Source of the DNA: Bacteroidales bacterium KA00344
GTDB lineage: Bacteria; Bacteroidota; Bacteroidia; Bacteroidales; Bacteroidaceae
DNA length: 50,096 nt
Assembly (NCBI GenBank): GCA_001552765.1
Contig: KQ959452.1
Location: 59,776 to 109,871 of the forward strand
Reading direction: 5' to 3'
This document shows positions 1-8,449 of the stretch, in pieces (the stretch's first letter is position 1; every line of letters begins with the position of its first letter). The notes below the pieces were generated by a model. It was not told where the DNA came from. It saw nothing but the letters and a program-made list of their open reading frames with translations, and searched no databases. Both the position numbers and the translations under genes were made by a program.

Positions 1-190
1 CAATCACACTGCGGTTACGCCCTTTTCATCATGCCGTTTGATACTCAATCGCAGGTGGTAAAATAGGAAAATAAAGACCTTCTTTCCAAAAACGCTGACA
101 GTCAGGCATTTACAAGCCATCTCAATTTTTGCGTATTTCGAACGAAGGCAAACTTATTTTGAAATACGCGAATTTGAGGGGGCTGTTTGT
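1..190 (-). repeat. Dispersed intergenic element, copy A (partial)
   Basis: This is the truncated tail of the repeat family seen in full at 10171-10472, 18151-18480, 28800-29130 and 49577-49853, and the window edge cuts it. The segment around 33-52 (CCGTTTGATACTCAATCGCA) matches the segment at 28981-29000 in copy D. The later AATACGCGAA and GGGCTGTTT blocks also have counterparts in copy D near 29111-29156. The rest of the 607-base gap before rpsA holds a run of nine C at 359-367, a promoter-like core TATATTTG at 194-201 and the rpsA promoter core at 519-526. I see no convincing gene there. Short open frames on the minus strand look like chance. Confidence 0.6.
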
Positions 191-518
191 TCATATATTT
201 GACAGTTTTTAATTCTTCAAAACCTACGTTCGGGATAAGCAGACATTTTCAAGTTAAACCTCCAAAATGTGGTGAACATACAGTCTCTACTTTGAAGCGG
301 ACACGCTCCATTCGTCCCTACGTTGTGCATGGTTATTACCTCCATAAGTGAATGTATGCCCCCCCCCTTGTTGTACCAGCGGGCTAAGCTCATTAACAAA
401 ATACATCTCCAAACTTTTTTTACTGCGTCGGAATTCTCCCCATGTAGGCGGTTTGTTAAAGATTGCAAAATATCTTGCTAAACACCTGATAATGTTAAGA
501 GAATGATAAAAAAAGCAG

Positions 519-526
519 TAATTTTG
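519..526 (+). promoter_or_regulatory. Putative rpsA promoter (-7 box TAATTTTG)
   Basis: TAATTTTG fits the Bacteroidetes sigma-ABfr -7 consensus TAnnTTTG and lies about 80 bases before the rpsA ATG. A clear -33 TTTG at the expected spacing is not visible. The assignment rests on the -7 match and its position. Confidence 0.55.
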
Positions 527-607
527 CAATCCAATTGCAGGTAAGGGCAAATAGTGCCCATGCATTTCATATAAAGTCTAACTTTATTAATTTAATTATT
601 ATTTTTT

Positions 608-2374
608 ATGTCTTATTTAAAAAACATTCAACCCTTAGAGGATTTCAACTGGGATGAATTTGAAAATGGCACTATCGAAAGTGTCAACAAGGAAGACCTT
701 TTGAAGACCTATGACGAGACGCTGAACAAGATTCAGGAGCATGAGGTCGTAGAAGGCACTGTTATTTCCATCGACAAGAAGGAAGTTGTTGTAAACATCG
801 GCTACAAGAGCGATGGTATCATTCCGGCATCCGAGTTCCGTTACAACCCTGAATTGAAGGTTGGCGATAAGGTTGAAGTGTATGTAGAAGATCAGGAGGA
901 TAAGAGGGGTCAGCTCGTCTTATCTCACAAGAAGGCTCGTCTGACCAAGAGCTGGGACCTTATCAACGAGGCTCAGGAGAAGGACGAGGTAATAACGGGT
1001 TACATCAAGTGCCGCACGAAGGGTGGTATGATTGTCGATCTCTTTGGTATCGAGGCATTCCTTCCGGGCAGCCAGATTGATGTGCATCCTATCCGCGATT
1101 ACGACGTATTCGTAGGTAAGACAATGGAATTCAAGGTTGTGAAAATCAATCAGGAGTTCCGCAATGTTGTTGTTTCGCACAAGGCCTTGATTGAGGCTGA
1201 GTTGGAAGCACAGAAGAGAGAGATTATTTCGCATCTTGAAAAGGGTCAGGTACTTGAGGGTACTGTTAAGAACATCACTTCCTACGGTGTATTCGTAGAC
1301 CTCGGTGGTGTAGATGGATTGGTACATATCACCGATCTTTCTTGGGGCCGCGTAAATGATCCCCATGAGGTTGTAGAGCTTGACCAGAAGATTAAGGTAG
1401 TTATTCTCGACTTCGATGAGGAGAGAAAGCGTATCGCTCTCGGTCTGAAGCAGCTCACACCGCATCCTTGGGATGCTCTCGATGAGAACTTGAAGGTGGG
1501 CGACCACATCAAGGGTAAGGTTGTTGTTATTGCCGACTATGGTGCATTCGTTGAGATTCAGCCCGGTGTTGAGGGTCTGATCCACGTTTCAGAAATGTCT
1601 TGGAGCCAGCATCTCCGTTCTGCTCAGGAGTTCCTGCACGTAGGCGATGAGGTTGAGGCCGTTATCCTGACACTCGATCGTCAGGAGCGCAAGATGTCTC
1701 TTGGTATAAAGCAGCTTAAGGATGATCCATGGGAATCTATCGAAACCAAATATCCTATAAACAGCAAACACACTGCTAAGGTGCGCAACTTCACCAACTT
1801 TGGTATCTTCGTAGAACTCGAAGAGGGTGTTGACGGTTTGATTCACATTTCAGATTTGTCATGGACTAAGAAGGTTAAACATCCTTCAGACTTCACTACC
1901 GTTGGTGCTGACATCGAAGTAGTAGTGCTTGAAATTGACAAGGAAAACCGTCGCTTGAGCCTCGGCCACAAGCAGCTGGAGGAGAATCCTTGGGATAAAT
2001 TTGAGGCTATCTATACTCCCGGAACTGTACACGAGGGCAAGATTACCGAGATGATGGACAAGGGTGCCGTAATCACCTTGAACGAAGGTGGTGAAGGTTT
2101 CGCTACGCCTAAGCATCTTACTAAGGAAGACGGCTCGCAGGCCAAGCTCGGAGAGGAGTTGCCATTCAAGATTATCGAGTTCAACAAAGACTCTCGCCGC
2201 ATCATCCTCTCTCATTCCCGCACATTCGAGGAGGGCAAGGATGAGGTGAAACCACGCCGCAATAGTGCTCGCAAACAGAACGATACTCCTGTTATCAATA
2301 ACGTAGCAGCAGGTACTTCTCTGGGCGATCTCGATGTTCTGGCTAAGTTGAAGGCCGACTTGGACAAGAAATAA
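608..2374 (+). CDS. rpsA: 30S ribosomal protein S1
   Basis: S1 binds mRNA on the small ribosomal subunit and helps load transcripts that lack a strong Shine-Dalgarno sequence. The 588-residue product is built of about six consecutive S1/OB-fold repeats. They start near residues 45, 130, 215, 300, 387 and 470, and most carry the pattern GxVxxIxxxGxFVxLxxGxxGLxHxSxxSW. A charged tail of about 50 residues follows. The length is slightly above the 557 residues of the E. coli protein. The start ATG lies in an A/T-only context with no Shine-Dalgarno sequence, as expected for Bacteroidetes. The gene appears to be a single transcription unit, with a promoter core at 519-526 and a strong hairpin terminator at 2418-2465. 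Confidence 0.97.
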   Translation: MSYLKNIQPLEDFNWDEFENGTIESVNKEDLLKTYDETLNKIQEHEVVEGTVISIDKKEVVVNIGYKSDGIIPASEFRYNPELKVGDKVEVYVEDQEDKRGQLVLSHKKARLTKSWDLINEAQEKDEVITGYIKCRTKGGMIVDLFGIEAFLPGSQIDVHPIRDYDVFVGKTMEFKVVKINQEFRNVVVSHKALIEAELEAQKREIISHLEKGQVLEGTVKNITSYGVFVDLGGVDGLVHITDLSWGRVNDPHEVVELDQKIKVVILDFDEERKRIALGLKQLTPHPWDALDENLKVGDHIKGKVVVIADYGAFVEIQPGVEGLIHVSEMSWSQHLRSAQEFLHVGDEVEAVILTLDRQERKMSLGIKQLKDDPWESIETKYPINSKHTAKVRNFTNFGIFVELEEGVDGLIHISDLSWTKKVKHPSDFTTVGADIEVVVLEIDKENRRLSLGHKQLEENPWDKFEAIYTPGTVHEGKITEMMDKGAVITLNEGGEGFATPKHLTKEDGSQAKLGEELPFKIIEFNKDSRRIILSHSRTFEEGKDEVKPRRNSARKQNDTPVINNVAAGTSLGDLDVLAKLKADLDKK

Positions 2375-2417
2375 GTATCTGAACAAAGTACTTATACAAG
2401 TAAGAATATATCAAAAT

Positions 2418-2465
2418 AAAATCCCCTTGGAATATGGATCAAATCCGATTCCGAGGGGATTTTTT
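2418..2465. terminator. Bidirectional terminator between rpsA and the DUF1460 gene
   Basis: The arms 2418-2433 and 2448-2463 form a 16-bp stem with one G-T mismatch around a 14-base loop. A T run follows on the plus strand, and an A-rich left flank gives T's on the minus strand. It sits between the convergent rpsA and the gene ending at 2499, so it probably serves both. Confidence 0.9.
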
Positions 2466-2498
2466 ATGCGCAAAAATGCAAAGTTTTACCGCATTTTC

Positions 2499-3356
2499 TT
2501 ACAAAGGACGCACCACGCGAATGCCAGTGTGTGAGCGTTGTTCCATCATGTATCTTTTAAACGGCTTCGGATCTTCCACCACACGATGTCGAAGGCTCGA
2601 TGCATGGAGCATGTGGAGCCCGTCGTCATGCCATATAGCGATGCCTATATGGCTTGTGTCAAGCCCGCGTTTTGACGTCAGAATTACGATTATATCACCG
2701 TTGTGGACAGTCTGGCGAAGCAGTTTGCTGTCTCCCAGTTTGCTCTTGGGAATATAGGCATACTTGTTTCCCGTGATGGCTTTCTCCATTTTCCGTATGC
2801 GGGGAATCCACTCCTTGTTTTTCACGAGCATCGGATAAGCGTTTACATGGGTTGTCATGTAGTTGGCCTGCACAGTCTGTGTGGCCGAAAACAGACTCTT
2901 GTCACCTTCGACGAGTTCAACGATTCCTTTCCTGACGTTCTCCTCTATCCAATAGGAGAAATAGTGGAGACGATTGATGTAGTGTATGTCGCCATTCTTG
3001 TAGCGTATGCGTTGCAGGTTTCGGCAATAATCCTCAAAGCTTTTTGTGCCTTGTTTAGCACACTGGGTGAGGGCTAATACCGACTCCACATAGGTGGTGC
3101 AGTCCATCTGCCGGAGATTTACCACAAGCTTTTCCTCAGGGTGTTTCTCCAAAGTCTTGCCCACGTAGGGCAGTCCTTTCAGTTGGCGTGCAAAGTAAAC
3201 CATGTAGTTGTTGCTGCTGTCGAGCTTGGCGGCCTGATTCAACAATCTCACTACTTTTACCGAGTCACTGCGCCAATAGTCGGGTGTGGCAGCCTCTCCG
3301 CCTGTCGGAATGTAAAGCATGACGACGGCGAGGACCATCGTTTTGTATTTTTTCAT
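2499..3356 (-). CDS. DUF1460 family protein (N-acetylmuramoyl-L-alanine amidase-like)
   Basis: The product is a secreted protein of 285 residues. An N-terminal hydrophobic stretch (about residues 7-17) is followed by GGEAA and looks like a signal peptide. Residues 85-91 read DCTTYVE, the nucleophile motif of the DUF1460 family, with Cys86 as the likely catalytic residue. His236 in DTSHIGI and His251 in MLHASS are candidate partner histidines. DUF1460 proteins have an NlpC/P60-like fold and are described as amidases that recycle or trim peptidoglycan. The gene is third in a tight operon: 3 bases separate it from the DUF4421 gene, which abuts the oxidoreductase gene. Family membership is clear; the substrate here is inferred. 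Confidence 0.85.
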   Translation of the reverse strand: MKKYKTMVLAVVMLYIPTGGEAATPDYWRSDSVKVVRLLNQAAKLDSSNNYMVYFARQLKGLPYVGKTLEKHPEEKLVVNLRQMDCTTYVESVLALTQCAKQGTKSFEDYCRNLQRIRYKNGDIHYINRLHYFSYWIEENVRKGIVELVEGDKSLFSATQTVQANYMTTHVNAYPMLVKNKEWIPRIRKMEKAITGNKYAYIPKSKLGDSKLLRQTVHNGDIIVILTSKRGLDTSHIGIAIWHDDGLHMLHASSLRHRVVEDPKPFKRYMMEQRSHTGIRVVRPL

Positions 3357-3359
3357 AGT

Positions 3360-4472
3360 TTATCTTTTACCAAAATTATACCCCACGTAGAAGTTTACAC
3401 TCCCAAAAATGTTGTTTGTCGAAAACCTGCTTTTACTGTAATTGTAAGTGTGGAAAATGCTGTTTGCGCCGACAAACCATCGGGTGTTGTTCCAAATCAG
3501 TCCTACGCGCAGAATGCCGTCTACGTTGATGTTCTTAAAATCAAAATTCTTCAGGAAGCCGGAAGTGGATGTGTTGGTGTTTCCCGTGCTTCGCTTGTAG
3601 CTCAGTCCGGTCTGCAACGATATGTCAAAGAGGCAATTATAGGCAAACACCCAGTTGTAGGCGTATCCTCCTGAGAGCGAGTAGTCGGTGTACGACACGT
3701 TGCCCGCTATCGCCGTTGTGTCAAGAATTCCCGAAGAAAGAGTTCCTCCCATCCGTTTTTCTACCAGTTCCTCAAATTCCTGCCAGTTCACATTCAGGGT
3801 ATGTTTGGTATATCCTATGCCACCGATTGCGCTTCCACACGACCGCCGTTGCACCGTACTCTGACTATAGGCAGCGGGATAGGAGAACTTCCTGTGGTTG
3901 AAAATATAGTATAGATTAAATCCTTTCACACTGGAATTGAACCCTTCGAACTGAGCGTTTTTCATGGGACTGGTGTCTATATCGTCTCCCAGCGTCAGTC
4001 TTTTCACCCGATAACTGTTGCCTGATTTCCTGTAGAATAGGTCCATTCCGATCTGACTGCTGTAGAAACTCAAGTTTAAATCCCGACGTCCGTCACCGTT
4101 TTTAAATTGCGTCAGGTCTATGGTGTAGCCCAGGAAAATCCATCTCCACCCAAAATACGGACCGACTTTATAGGCCGGACGGGGGGAAAACACCACTTCC
4201 TGCCCCTTATGGTTGCGCAGATGGTACACCTCATAGGTGTTGGTGTTTTGCATCATGAAAGTGTAGTTGTAGCGTTGTGGCTCAATGTAGTTGGTGTCTA
4301 CGCTTGAAAACTCCTTCACCCACTGATATAGTTTGTTGAGGAAAGGGGTGCGCAATTGATGTCCGGAGTATTCTTTGTGCTGTTCGGGCAGACTGTCTGT
4401 GGCTGATGCCCGGACCTGTCCCGATGCCATCGCCAGCAGCACGAGGCAGTATATTTTTATCGCAGTTTTCAT
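3360..4472 (-). CDS. DUF4421 family outer-envelope protein
   Basis: This 370-residue protein has a typical signal peptide, about residues 1-24 ending near RASA. The mature part is rich in aromatic residues and alternating polar/hydrophobic strands (for example SPRPAYKVGPYFGWRWIFLG) and ends in an aromatic-containing strand, GSVNFYVGYNFGKR. This pattern suggests an outer-membrane beta-barrel. It matches DUF4421, a family confined largely to Bacteroidetes with no proven function. It lies directly downstream of the oxidoreductase (adjacent bases) and just upstream of the DUF1460 amidase-like gene. An envelope role is therefore likely, but this is inference from context. Confidence 0.75.
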   Translation of the reverse strand: MKTAIKIYCLVLLAMASGQVRASATDSLPEQHKEYSGHQLRTPFLNKLYQWVKEFSSVDTNYIEPQRYNYTFMMQNTNTYEVYHLRNHKGQEVVFSPRPAYKVGPYFGWRWIFLGYTIDLTQFKNGDGRRDLNLSFYSSQIGMDLFYRKSGNSYRVKRLTLGDDIDTSPMKNAQFEGFNSSVKGFNLYYIFNHRKFSYPAAYSQSTVQRRSCGSAIGGIGYTKHTLNVNWQEFEELVEKRMGGTLSSGILDTTAIAGNVSYTDYSLSGGYAYNWVFAYNCLFDISLQTGLSYKRSTGNTNTSTSGFLKNFDFKNINVDGILRVGLIWNNTRWFVGANSIFHTYNYSKSRFSTNNIFGSVNFYVGYNFGKR

Positions 4473-5462
4473 TTAGAATTTACCCAGTATGCGGTCCATC
4501 ACCCAGTTTACTGGCGTTGCGCTCACGCTCGTGCAGTTGCATTGGCCAATGCCCTGCAGATGTTCTATAACCGAACGAATGATTGGCAGCTGCACATATA
4601 CGGGGTTAGGCACTTCAATCTGCACGTCGCCCTCGCCCGTCATGAGGCGTATGGGCATGTAGGTGAACACCGAGAATATGAGCGATCCTCTGTCGCCCAC
4701 CACTGTGATGCTGTCTTCTTTCGCACTCTCGTGACCCACAAAGCACCACGACGCACTGCCCGGAATGCCGCTGGCAGAGATGAAAGAGGCACTGATGGTG
4801 TCTTCGGCCTCATACAGATGTGCTCGGTTGGCAGGATAGCCGTGTGCACGAACAATCACCCCAAACATCTCTTGCAGCAAATCGAGTTGGTGAGGCGCGA
4901 GGTCGTAGAAATATCCACCACCCGAAATGTCCGGTTGCAGACGCCATGGACGACTCTCATTCACGTTGTAGTCCAAGTCGCGCGGAGGTACCGAGAATTG
5001 TATCTGGACGTTGAGAATCTTGCCCAATGTCCCATCGTTTACAATCTCTTTGACTTTCCGGAAATAAGGCAGATACCGGCGATAGTAGGCTACGAAGCAT
5101 GGCACTCCGGTCTCCTTACTGATGCGGTTGATGCGTATGCAGTCTTCATAGCTGGCTGCCAGTGGTTTCTCAACATAGCAAGGCTTCCCGGCCCTCATCG
5201 ACATGATTGCGAAAGTGGCATGGCTCGATGGCGGAGTAGCGATGTAGACGGCATTCACTTCGGGGTCGTTGATGAGCTGTTGCGGGTCGGTATACCATTT
5301 CTTAATGTGGTGACGCTCTGCATAAGCCCGTGTTTTTTCCTCGTTGCGGGCCATGACCGCTTCCACGTGAGAGCCCGGCACTTCGTTGAACGCCGGCCCC
5401 GACTTCTTCTCGGTCACCTCTCCGCAACCAATAAATCCCCAACTTATTTCCTTCATAATCAT
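4473..5462 (-). CDS. Gfo/Idh/MocA family oxidoreductase
   Basis: The protein is a cytoplasmic NAD(P)-dependent dehydrogenase of 329 residues. The N-terminal Rossmann fold begins with WGFIGCGEVTEKKSGPAF, including the GxGxxx nucleotide-binding turn. Further family marks are YIATPPSSHA and the EKPLA motif, whose lysine is catalytic in relatives. The C-terminal domain contains GGGYFYDLAPHQLDLL, where the histidine is the usual substrate/active-site residue. Members act on sugars, inositols and related alcohols; the substrate here cannot be read from sequence. A second in-frame ATG lies two codons downstream (5456), and either could be used. It is first in a three-gene operon behind the promoter core at 5475-5482. 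Confidence 0.88.
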   Translation of the reverse strand: MIMKEISWGFIGCGEVTEKKSGPAFNEVPGSHVEAVMARNEEKTRAYAERHHIKKWYTDPQQLINDPEVNAVYIATPPSSHATFAIMSMRAGKPCYVEKPLAASYEDCIRINRISKETGVPCFVAYYRRYLPYFRKVKEIVNDGTLGKILNVQIQFSVPPRDLDYNVNESRPWRLQPDISGGGYFYDLAPHQLDLLQEMFGVIVRAHGYPANRAHLYEAEDTISASFISASGIPGSASWCFVGHESAKEDSITVVGDRGSLIFSVFTYMPIRLMTGEGDVQIEVPNPVYVQLPIIRSVIEHLQGIGQCNCTSVSATPVNWVMDRILGKF

Positions 5463-5474
5463 GTGTCTTTATTG

Positions 5475-5482
5475 CAAAGTTA
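5475..5482 (-). promoter_or_regulatory. Putative promoter of the oxidoreductase-DUF4421-DUF1460 operon
   Basis: On the minus strand the sequence reads TAACTTTG, an exact match to TAnnTTTG, 13 bases upstream of the first ATG. The short distance implies a very short leader. Confidence 0.6.
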
Positions 5483-5687
5483 ATAAAAACTCTCGTAATG
5501 TTGTCATTCTGTCCGTTTTTTATAAACTCATGTTGATTTCAGCTCTGCGGTCCTCTTGTTGTGGCCCTGCTGTTGCGACTCATTGTTTGTGATGACGTTT
5601 CGGCTGGTTTTGCACCGGCTATCCCTATTTGTAGGTATTCTTGGGTTTACAAGATGTCTTTTCATCCCTATTGTGTCCGTTTTTTAG

Positions 5688-5695
5688 TATCTTTG
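5688..5695 (+). promoter_or_regulatory. Putative feoB promoter (-7 box TATCTTTG)
   Basis: TATCTTTG matches the Bacteroidetes -7 consensus and lies 22 bases before the feoAB ATG at 5717. It also argues against the longer open frame that begins at 5561, because the promoter would then lie inside the coding region. No Fur-box-like palindrome was obvious nearby. Confidence 0.6.
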
Positions 5696-5716
5696 CAATT
5701 CGGTAAAGGTGCATAT

Positions 5717-8221
5717 ATGAAATTATCAGAACTTCGAACGGGCGAAAGTGCTGTCATCGTTAAAGTCTTGGGTCACGGTGGCTTCCGCAAACGTATTGTC
5801 GAGATGGGATTTGTCAAGGGCAAGAAGGTGGAAGTATTGCTGAACGCTCCCTTCAAGGACCCCGTGAAATATAGAGTCATGGGTTATGAGGTGAGCCTTC
5901 GCCACAGTGAGGCTGCCCTGATAGAGGTGATGACCCGCGAAGAAGCTGCAAAGCTGAAATCGGTCGGGCAGTTGCCGGATCACGACAAAGGCCGCAAGGC
6001 CGAAGCCCCACTCTCCTCCGACAGCATGGCGCCAACCTCTGTATCGTCTTCCGACGGCGAACTGAGTGAGGCACAGGTAAAGAGTGCTGCGCTGGCAAAG
6101 CGCAGAAGCATCAACGTGGCCTTGGTAGGCAACCCCAATTGTGGTAAGACTTCGCTGTTCAACTTTGTGTCGGGAGCCCACGAGAATGTGGGCAATTATT
6201 CGGGTGTGACGGTGGATGCCAAAGAGGGCCATGTCTCATGGAAAGGCTATCGCATCAATCTGGTAGACCTTCCCGGTGCCTATTCGCTGTCGGCCTATTC
6301 TCCGGAGGAACTCTATGTGAGGAAACAACTGGTAGAGAAAACCCCCGACGTGGTGATCAATGTCATCGACTCGTCCAATCTCGAACGCAATCTTTACCTC
6401 ACCACCCAGCTCATCGATATGCACGTGCGCATGGTGGTGGCACTCAATATGTTTGACGAGAGCCGTCGTCGCGGCGACCATTTAGACTGCGGCAAACTTT
6501 CCGAGCTTTTCGGTGTGCCCATGATACCCACAGTGTTTACTTCGGGTGAGGGAGTGAAGGCACTGTTCGACATGGTGATCAAAATCTATGAGGGCACGGA
6601 GGACAAGGAGCCTTACTTCCGTCATATCCACATCAATCATGGTCACGAAGTGGAAGACGGTATCGCCTATATACAGGAACACCTGAAGCAGGAAGAACAT
6701 CTCCGCGAACGTTTTTCCACCCGTTATCTGGCCATCAAACTGCTGGAAAACGACAGCGAGGTAGAGCAATATATACGCACGCTGCCTGATGCTGACCTGA
6801 TTTTCCTCCATCGCAACAAAACGGCCTCTCGTGTGAAGGAGGAAACCAATATGGACACTGAGACGCTGATTATGGATGCCAAATACGGATTCATCAACGG
6901 CGCACTCAAAGAGGCCAACTACCAGACCGGCACGAAGGAAGATACCTACAAGCTCACCCACCTGCTCGACCGCATCCTCACCCACAGCGTGGTGGGCTTT
7001 CCTATTTTTCTGCTTGTACTTTGCATCATGTTTTTTGCCACATTCATGCTCGGAGCCTATCCTATGGAGTGGATAGAGACCTTCGTGGCGTGGCTTGGCG
7101 ACGAGGTGAGCACGCTGTTGCCGGCCGGTCCCGTGAAGGCTATGATCGTAGACGGCATACTCGGCGGCGTGGGCGCGGTGATTGTATTTCTGCCGCAAAT
7201 TCTCATTCTCTACTTCTTTATTTCGTTCATGGAAGATTCGGGCTATATGTCGCGCGCCGCGTTTATCATGGACCATCTGATGCACAAAATAGGCTTGCAC
7301 GGCAAGTCTTTCATCCCGCTCATCATGGGATTCGGCTGCAACGTGCCTGCCATCATGGCCACGCGCACCATCGAGAGCCGCCGGTCGCGCTTGGTGACGA
7401 TGCTCATTCTGCCACTGATGAGCTGCGAAGCCCGCATCCCCATCTATGTCATGATCGTGGGAACATTCTTTGCCCTAAGGGCGCAGTGGCTCATCATGAT
7501 GTCGCTGTATCTCATAGGAGTGTTGATAGCGATTGTGATAAGTAAGCTCTTCACCACGGTAGTGTTCAAAGGTGAAGACACCCCCTTTGTGATGGAGTTG
7601 CCCCCTTACCGTTTTCCGACGGGCAAGGCACTGGTGCGCCACACTTGGGACAAGGGCAAACAATATCTCAGAAAGATGGGAGGCATTATCCTCGTGGCCA
7701 GCATTATAGTCTGGGCGTTGGGCTATTTCCCGCACGACGACACGCTGCCTGCACAGCAACAGCAGGAGCAGAGTTTCATCGGGCGCATCGGCAAAGCGGT
7801 GGAACCCGTGTTCGCGGTGCAGGGATTCAGTTGGAAACTCGATGTGGGACTGATGGCCGGCGTGGGGGCTAAGGAGATTGTGGCGTCCACACTGGGCGTG
7901 CTCTATGCCAACGACGACAGCTTTGCCGATGCTGATGCGGTGAGCGACGGTGGTAAATTCGAGAAACTGCGAGACCGGATGACGGCCGAAGTGGCGCAGC
8001 TCCATGGAGTGAGCATCGATGAAGCCGCACCTATAGCCGTGCTCACATCGTACAGTTTCCTGCTCTTTGTGTTGCTCTATTTTCCCTGCGTGGCCACGAT
8101 TGCAGCCATCAAGGAAGAGAGTGGGTCGTGGAAATGGGCGCTCTTTGCAGCCGGCTACACCACTGTTCTGGCCTGGGTGGTGTCGGCGGTGTTCTTCCGG
8201 GTCGGCATGTTGTTTCTGTAA
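5717..8221 (+). CDS. feoB: Ferrous iron transporter, FeoA-FeoB fusion
   Basis: The protein imports Fe(II) across the inner membrane and is driven or gated by a GTPase domain. Residues 1-75 form a FeoA-like SH3 domain beginning MKLSELRTGE. A polar linker leads to the FeoB G domain: P-loop GNPNCGKT at 138-145, NYSGVTVD as switch I, DLPG at 184-187 and NMFD as the base-recognition motif. The C-terminal half is a multi-span membrane domain with the conserved GFGCNVPAIMATRTIE gate motif. At 834 residues it equals FeoA plus FeoB, so no separate feoA is needed. The start at 5717 is chosen because it begins the FeoA domain and follows a promoter core. The gene stands alone, with a stem-loop at 8286-8328 downstream. 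Confidence 0.95.
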   Translation: MKLSELRTGESAVIVKVLGHGGFRKRIVEMGFVKGKKVEVLLNAPFKDPVKYRVMGYEVSLRHSEAALIEVMTREEAAKLKSVGQLPDHDKGRKAEAPLSSDSMAPTSVSSSDGELSEAQVKSAALAKRRSINVALVGNPNCGKTSLFNFVSGAHENVGNYSGVTVDAKEGHVSWKGYRINLVDLPGAYSLSAYSPEELYVRKQLVEKTPDVVINVIDSSNLERNLYLTTQLIDMHVRMVVALNMFDESRRRGDHLDCGKLSELFGVPMIPTVFTSGEGVKALFDMVIKIYEGTEDKEPYFRHIHINHGHEVEDGIAYIQEHLKQEEHLRERFSTRYLAIKLLENDSEVEQYIRTLPDADLIFLHRNKTASRVKEETNMDTETLIMDAKYGFINGALKEANYQTGTKEDTYKLTHLLDRILTHSVVGFPIFLLVLCIMFFATFMLGAYPMEWIETFVAWLGDEVSTLLPAGPVKAMIVDGILGGVGAVIVFLPQILILYFFISFMEDSGYMSRAAFIMDHLMHKIGLHGKSFIPLIMGFGCNVPAIMATRTIESRRSRLVTMLILPLMSCEARIPIYVMIVGTFFALRAQWLIMMSLYLIGVLIAIVISKLFTTVVFKGEDTPFVMELPPYRFPTGKALVRHTWDKGKQYLRKMGGIILVASIIVWALGYFPHDDTLPAQQQQEQSFIGRIGKAVEPVFAVQGFSWKLDVGLMAGVGAKEIVASTLGVLYANDDSFADADAVSDGGKFEKLRDRMTAEVAQLHGVSIDEAAPIAVLTSYSFLLFVLLYFPCVATIAAIKEESGSWKWALFAAGYTTVLAWVVSAVFFRVGMLFL

Positions 8222-8285
8222 TGCCCGATGATAGGGTATTATAAGATGATGACAGCGTATTATATAATAAGGTAAACCCTGCTGC

Positions 8286-8328
8286 GGGCCGTATGCCACC
8301 GGTGTCGTTTACACCGTGCATACAGCCC
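8286..8328 (+). terminator. Long imperfect stem-loop downstream of feoB
   Basis: GGGC, GTATGC and CCGGTGT on the left pair with ACACCG, GCATAC and GCCC on the right around a CGTTT loop, with small bulges. It lies 65 bases after the feoB stop. No T run follows on either strand, so it may be an mRNA 3' stabilising structure rather than an intrinsic terminator. Confidence 0.5.
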
Positions 8329-8368
8329 CATACCGAGTCTGTTGGCGGGAGGAGGAGCTAAAAAGAAA

Positions 8369-8398
8369 GCCCGTTGTCGCTCGGAGGCGACAACGGGC
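8369..8398 (-). terminator. Terminator of the xylose transporter gene
   Basis: A perfect 12-bp stem (8369-8380 with 8387-8398, six-base loop) is followed on the minus strand by CTTTCTTTTT. It lies 52 bases downstream of the xylE stop. Confidence 0.85.
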
Positions 8399-8449
8399 AA
8401 CGTTATTTGGCCAACGGAAGGGCCGGCCTGTTACGTTTCAGACAGACCA

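Noticed and set aside
5561..5716. 52-residue N-terminal extension of FeoAB
   Set aside because: It would place the promoter core 5688-5695 inside the gene and has no FeoA similarity.
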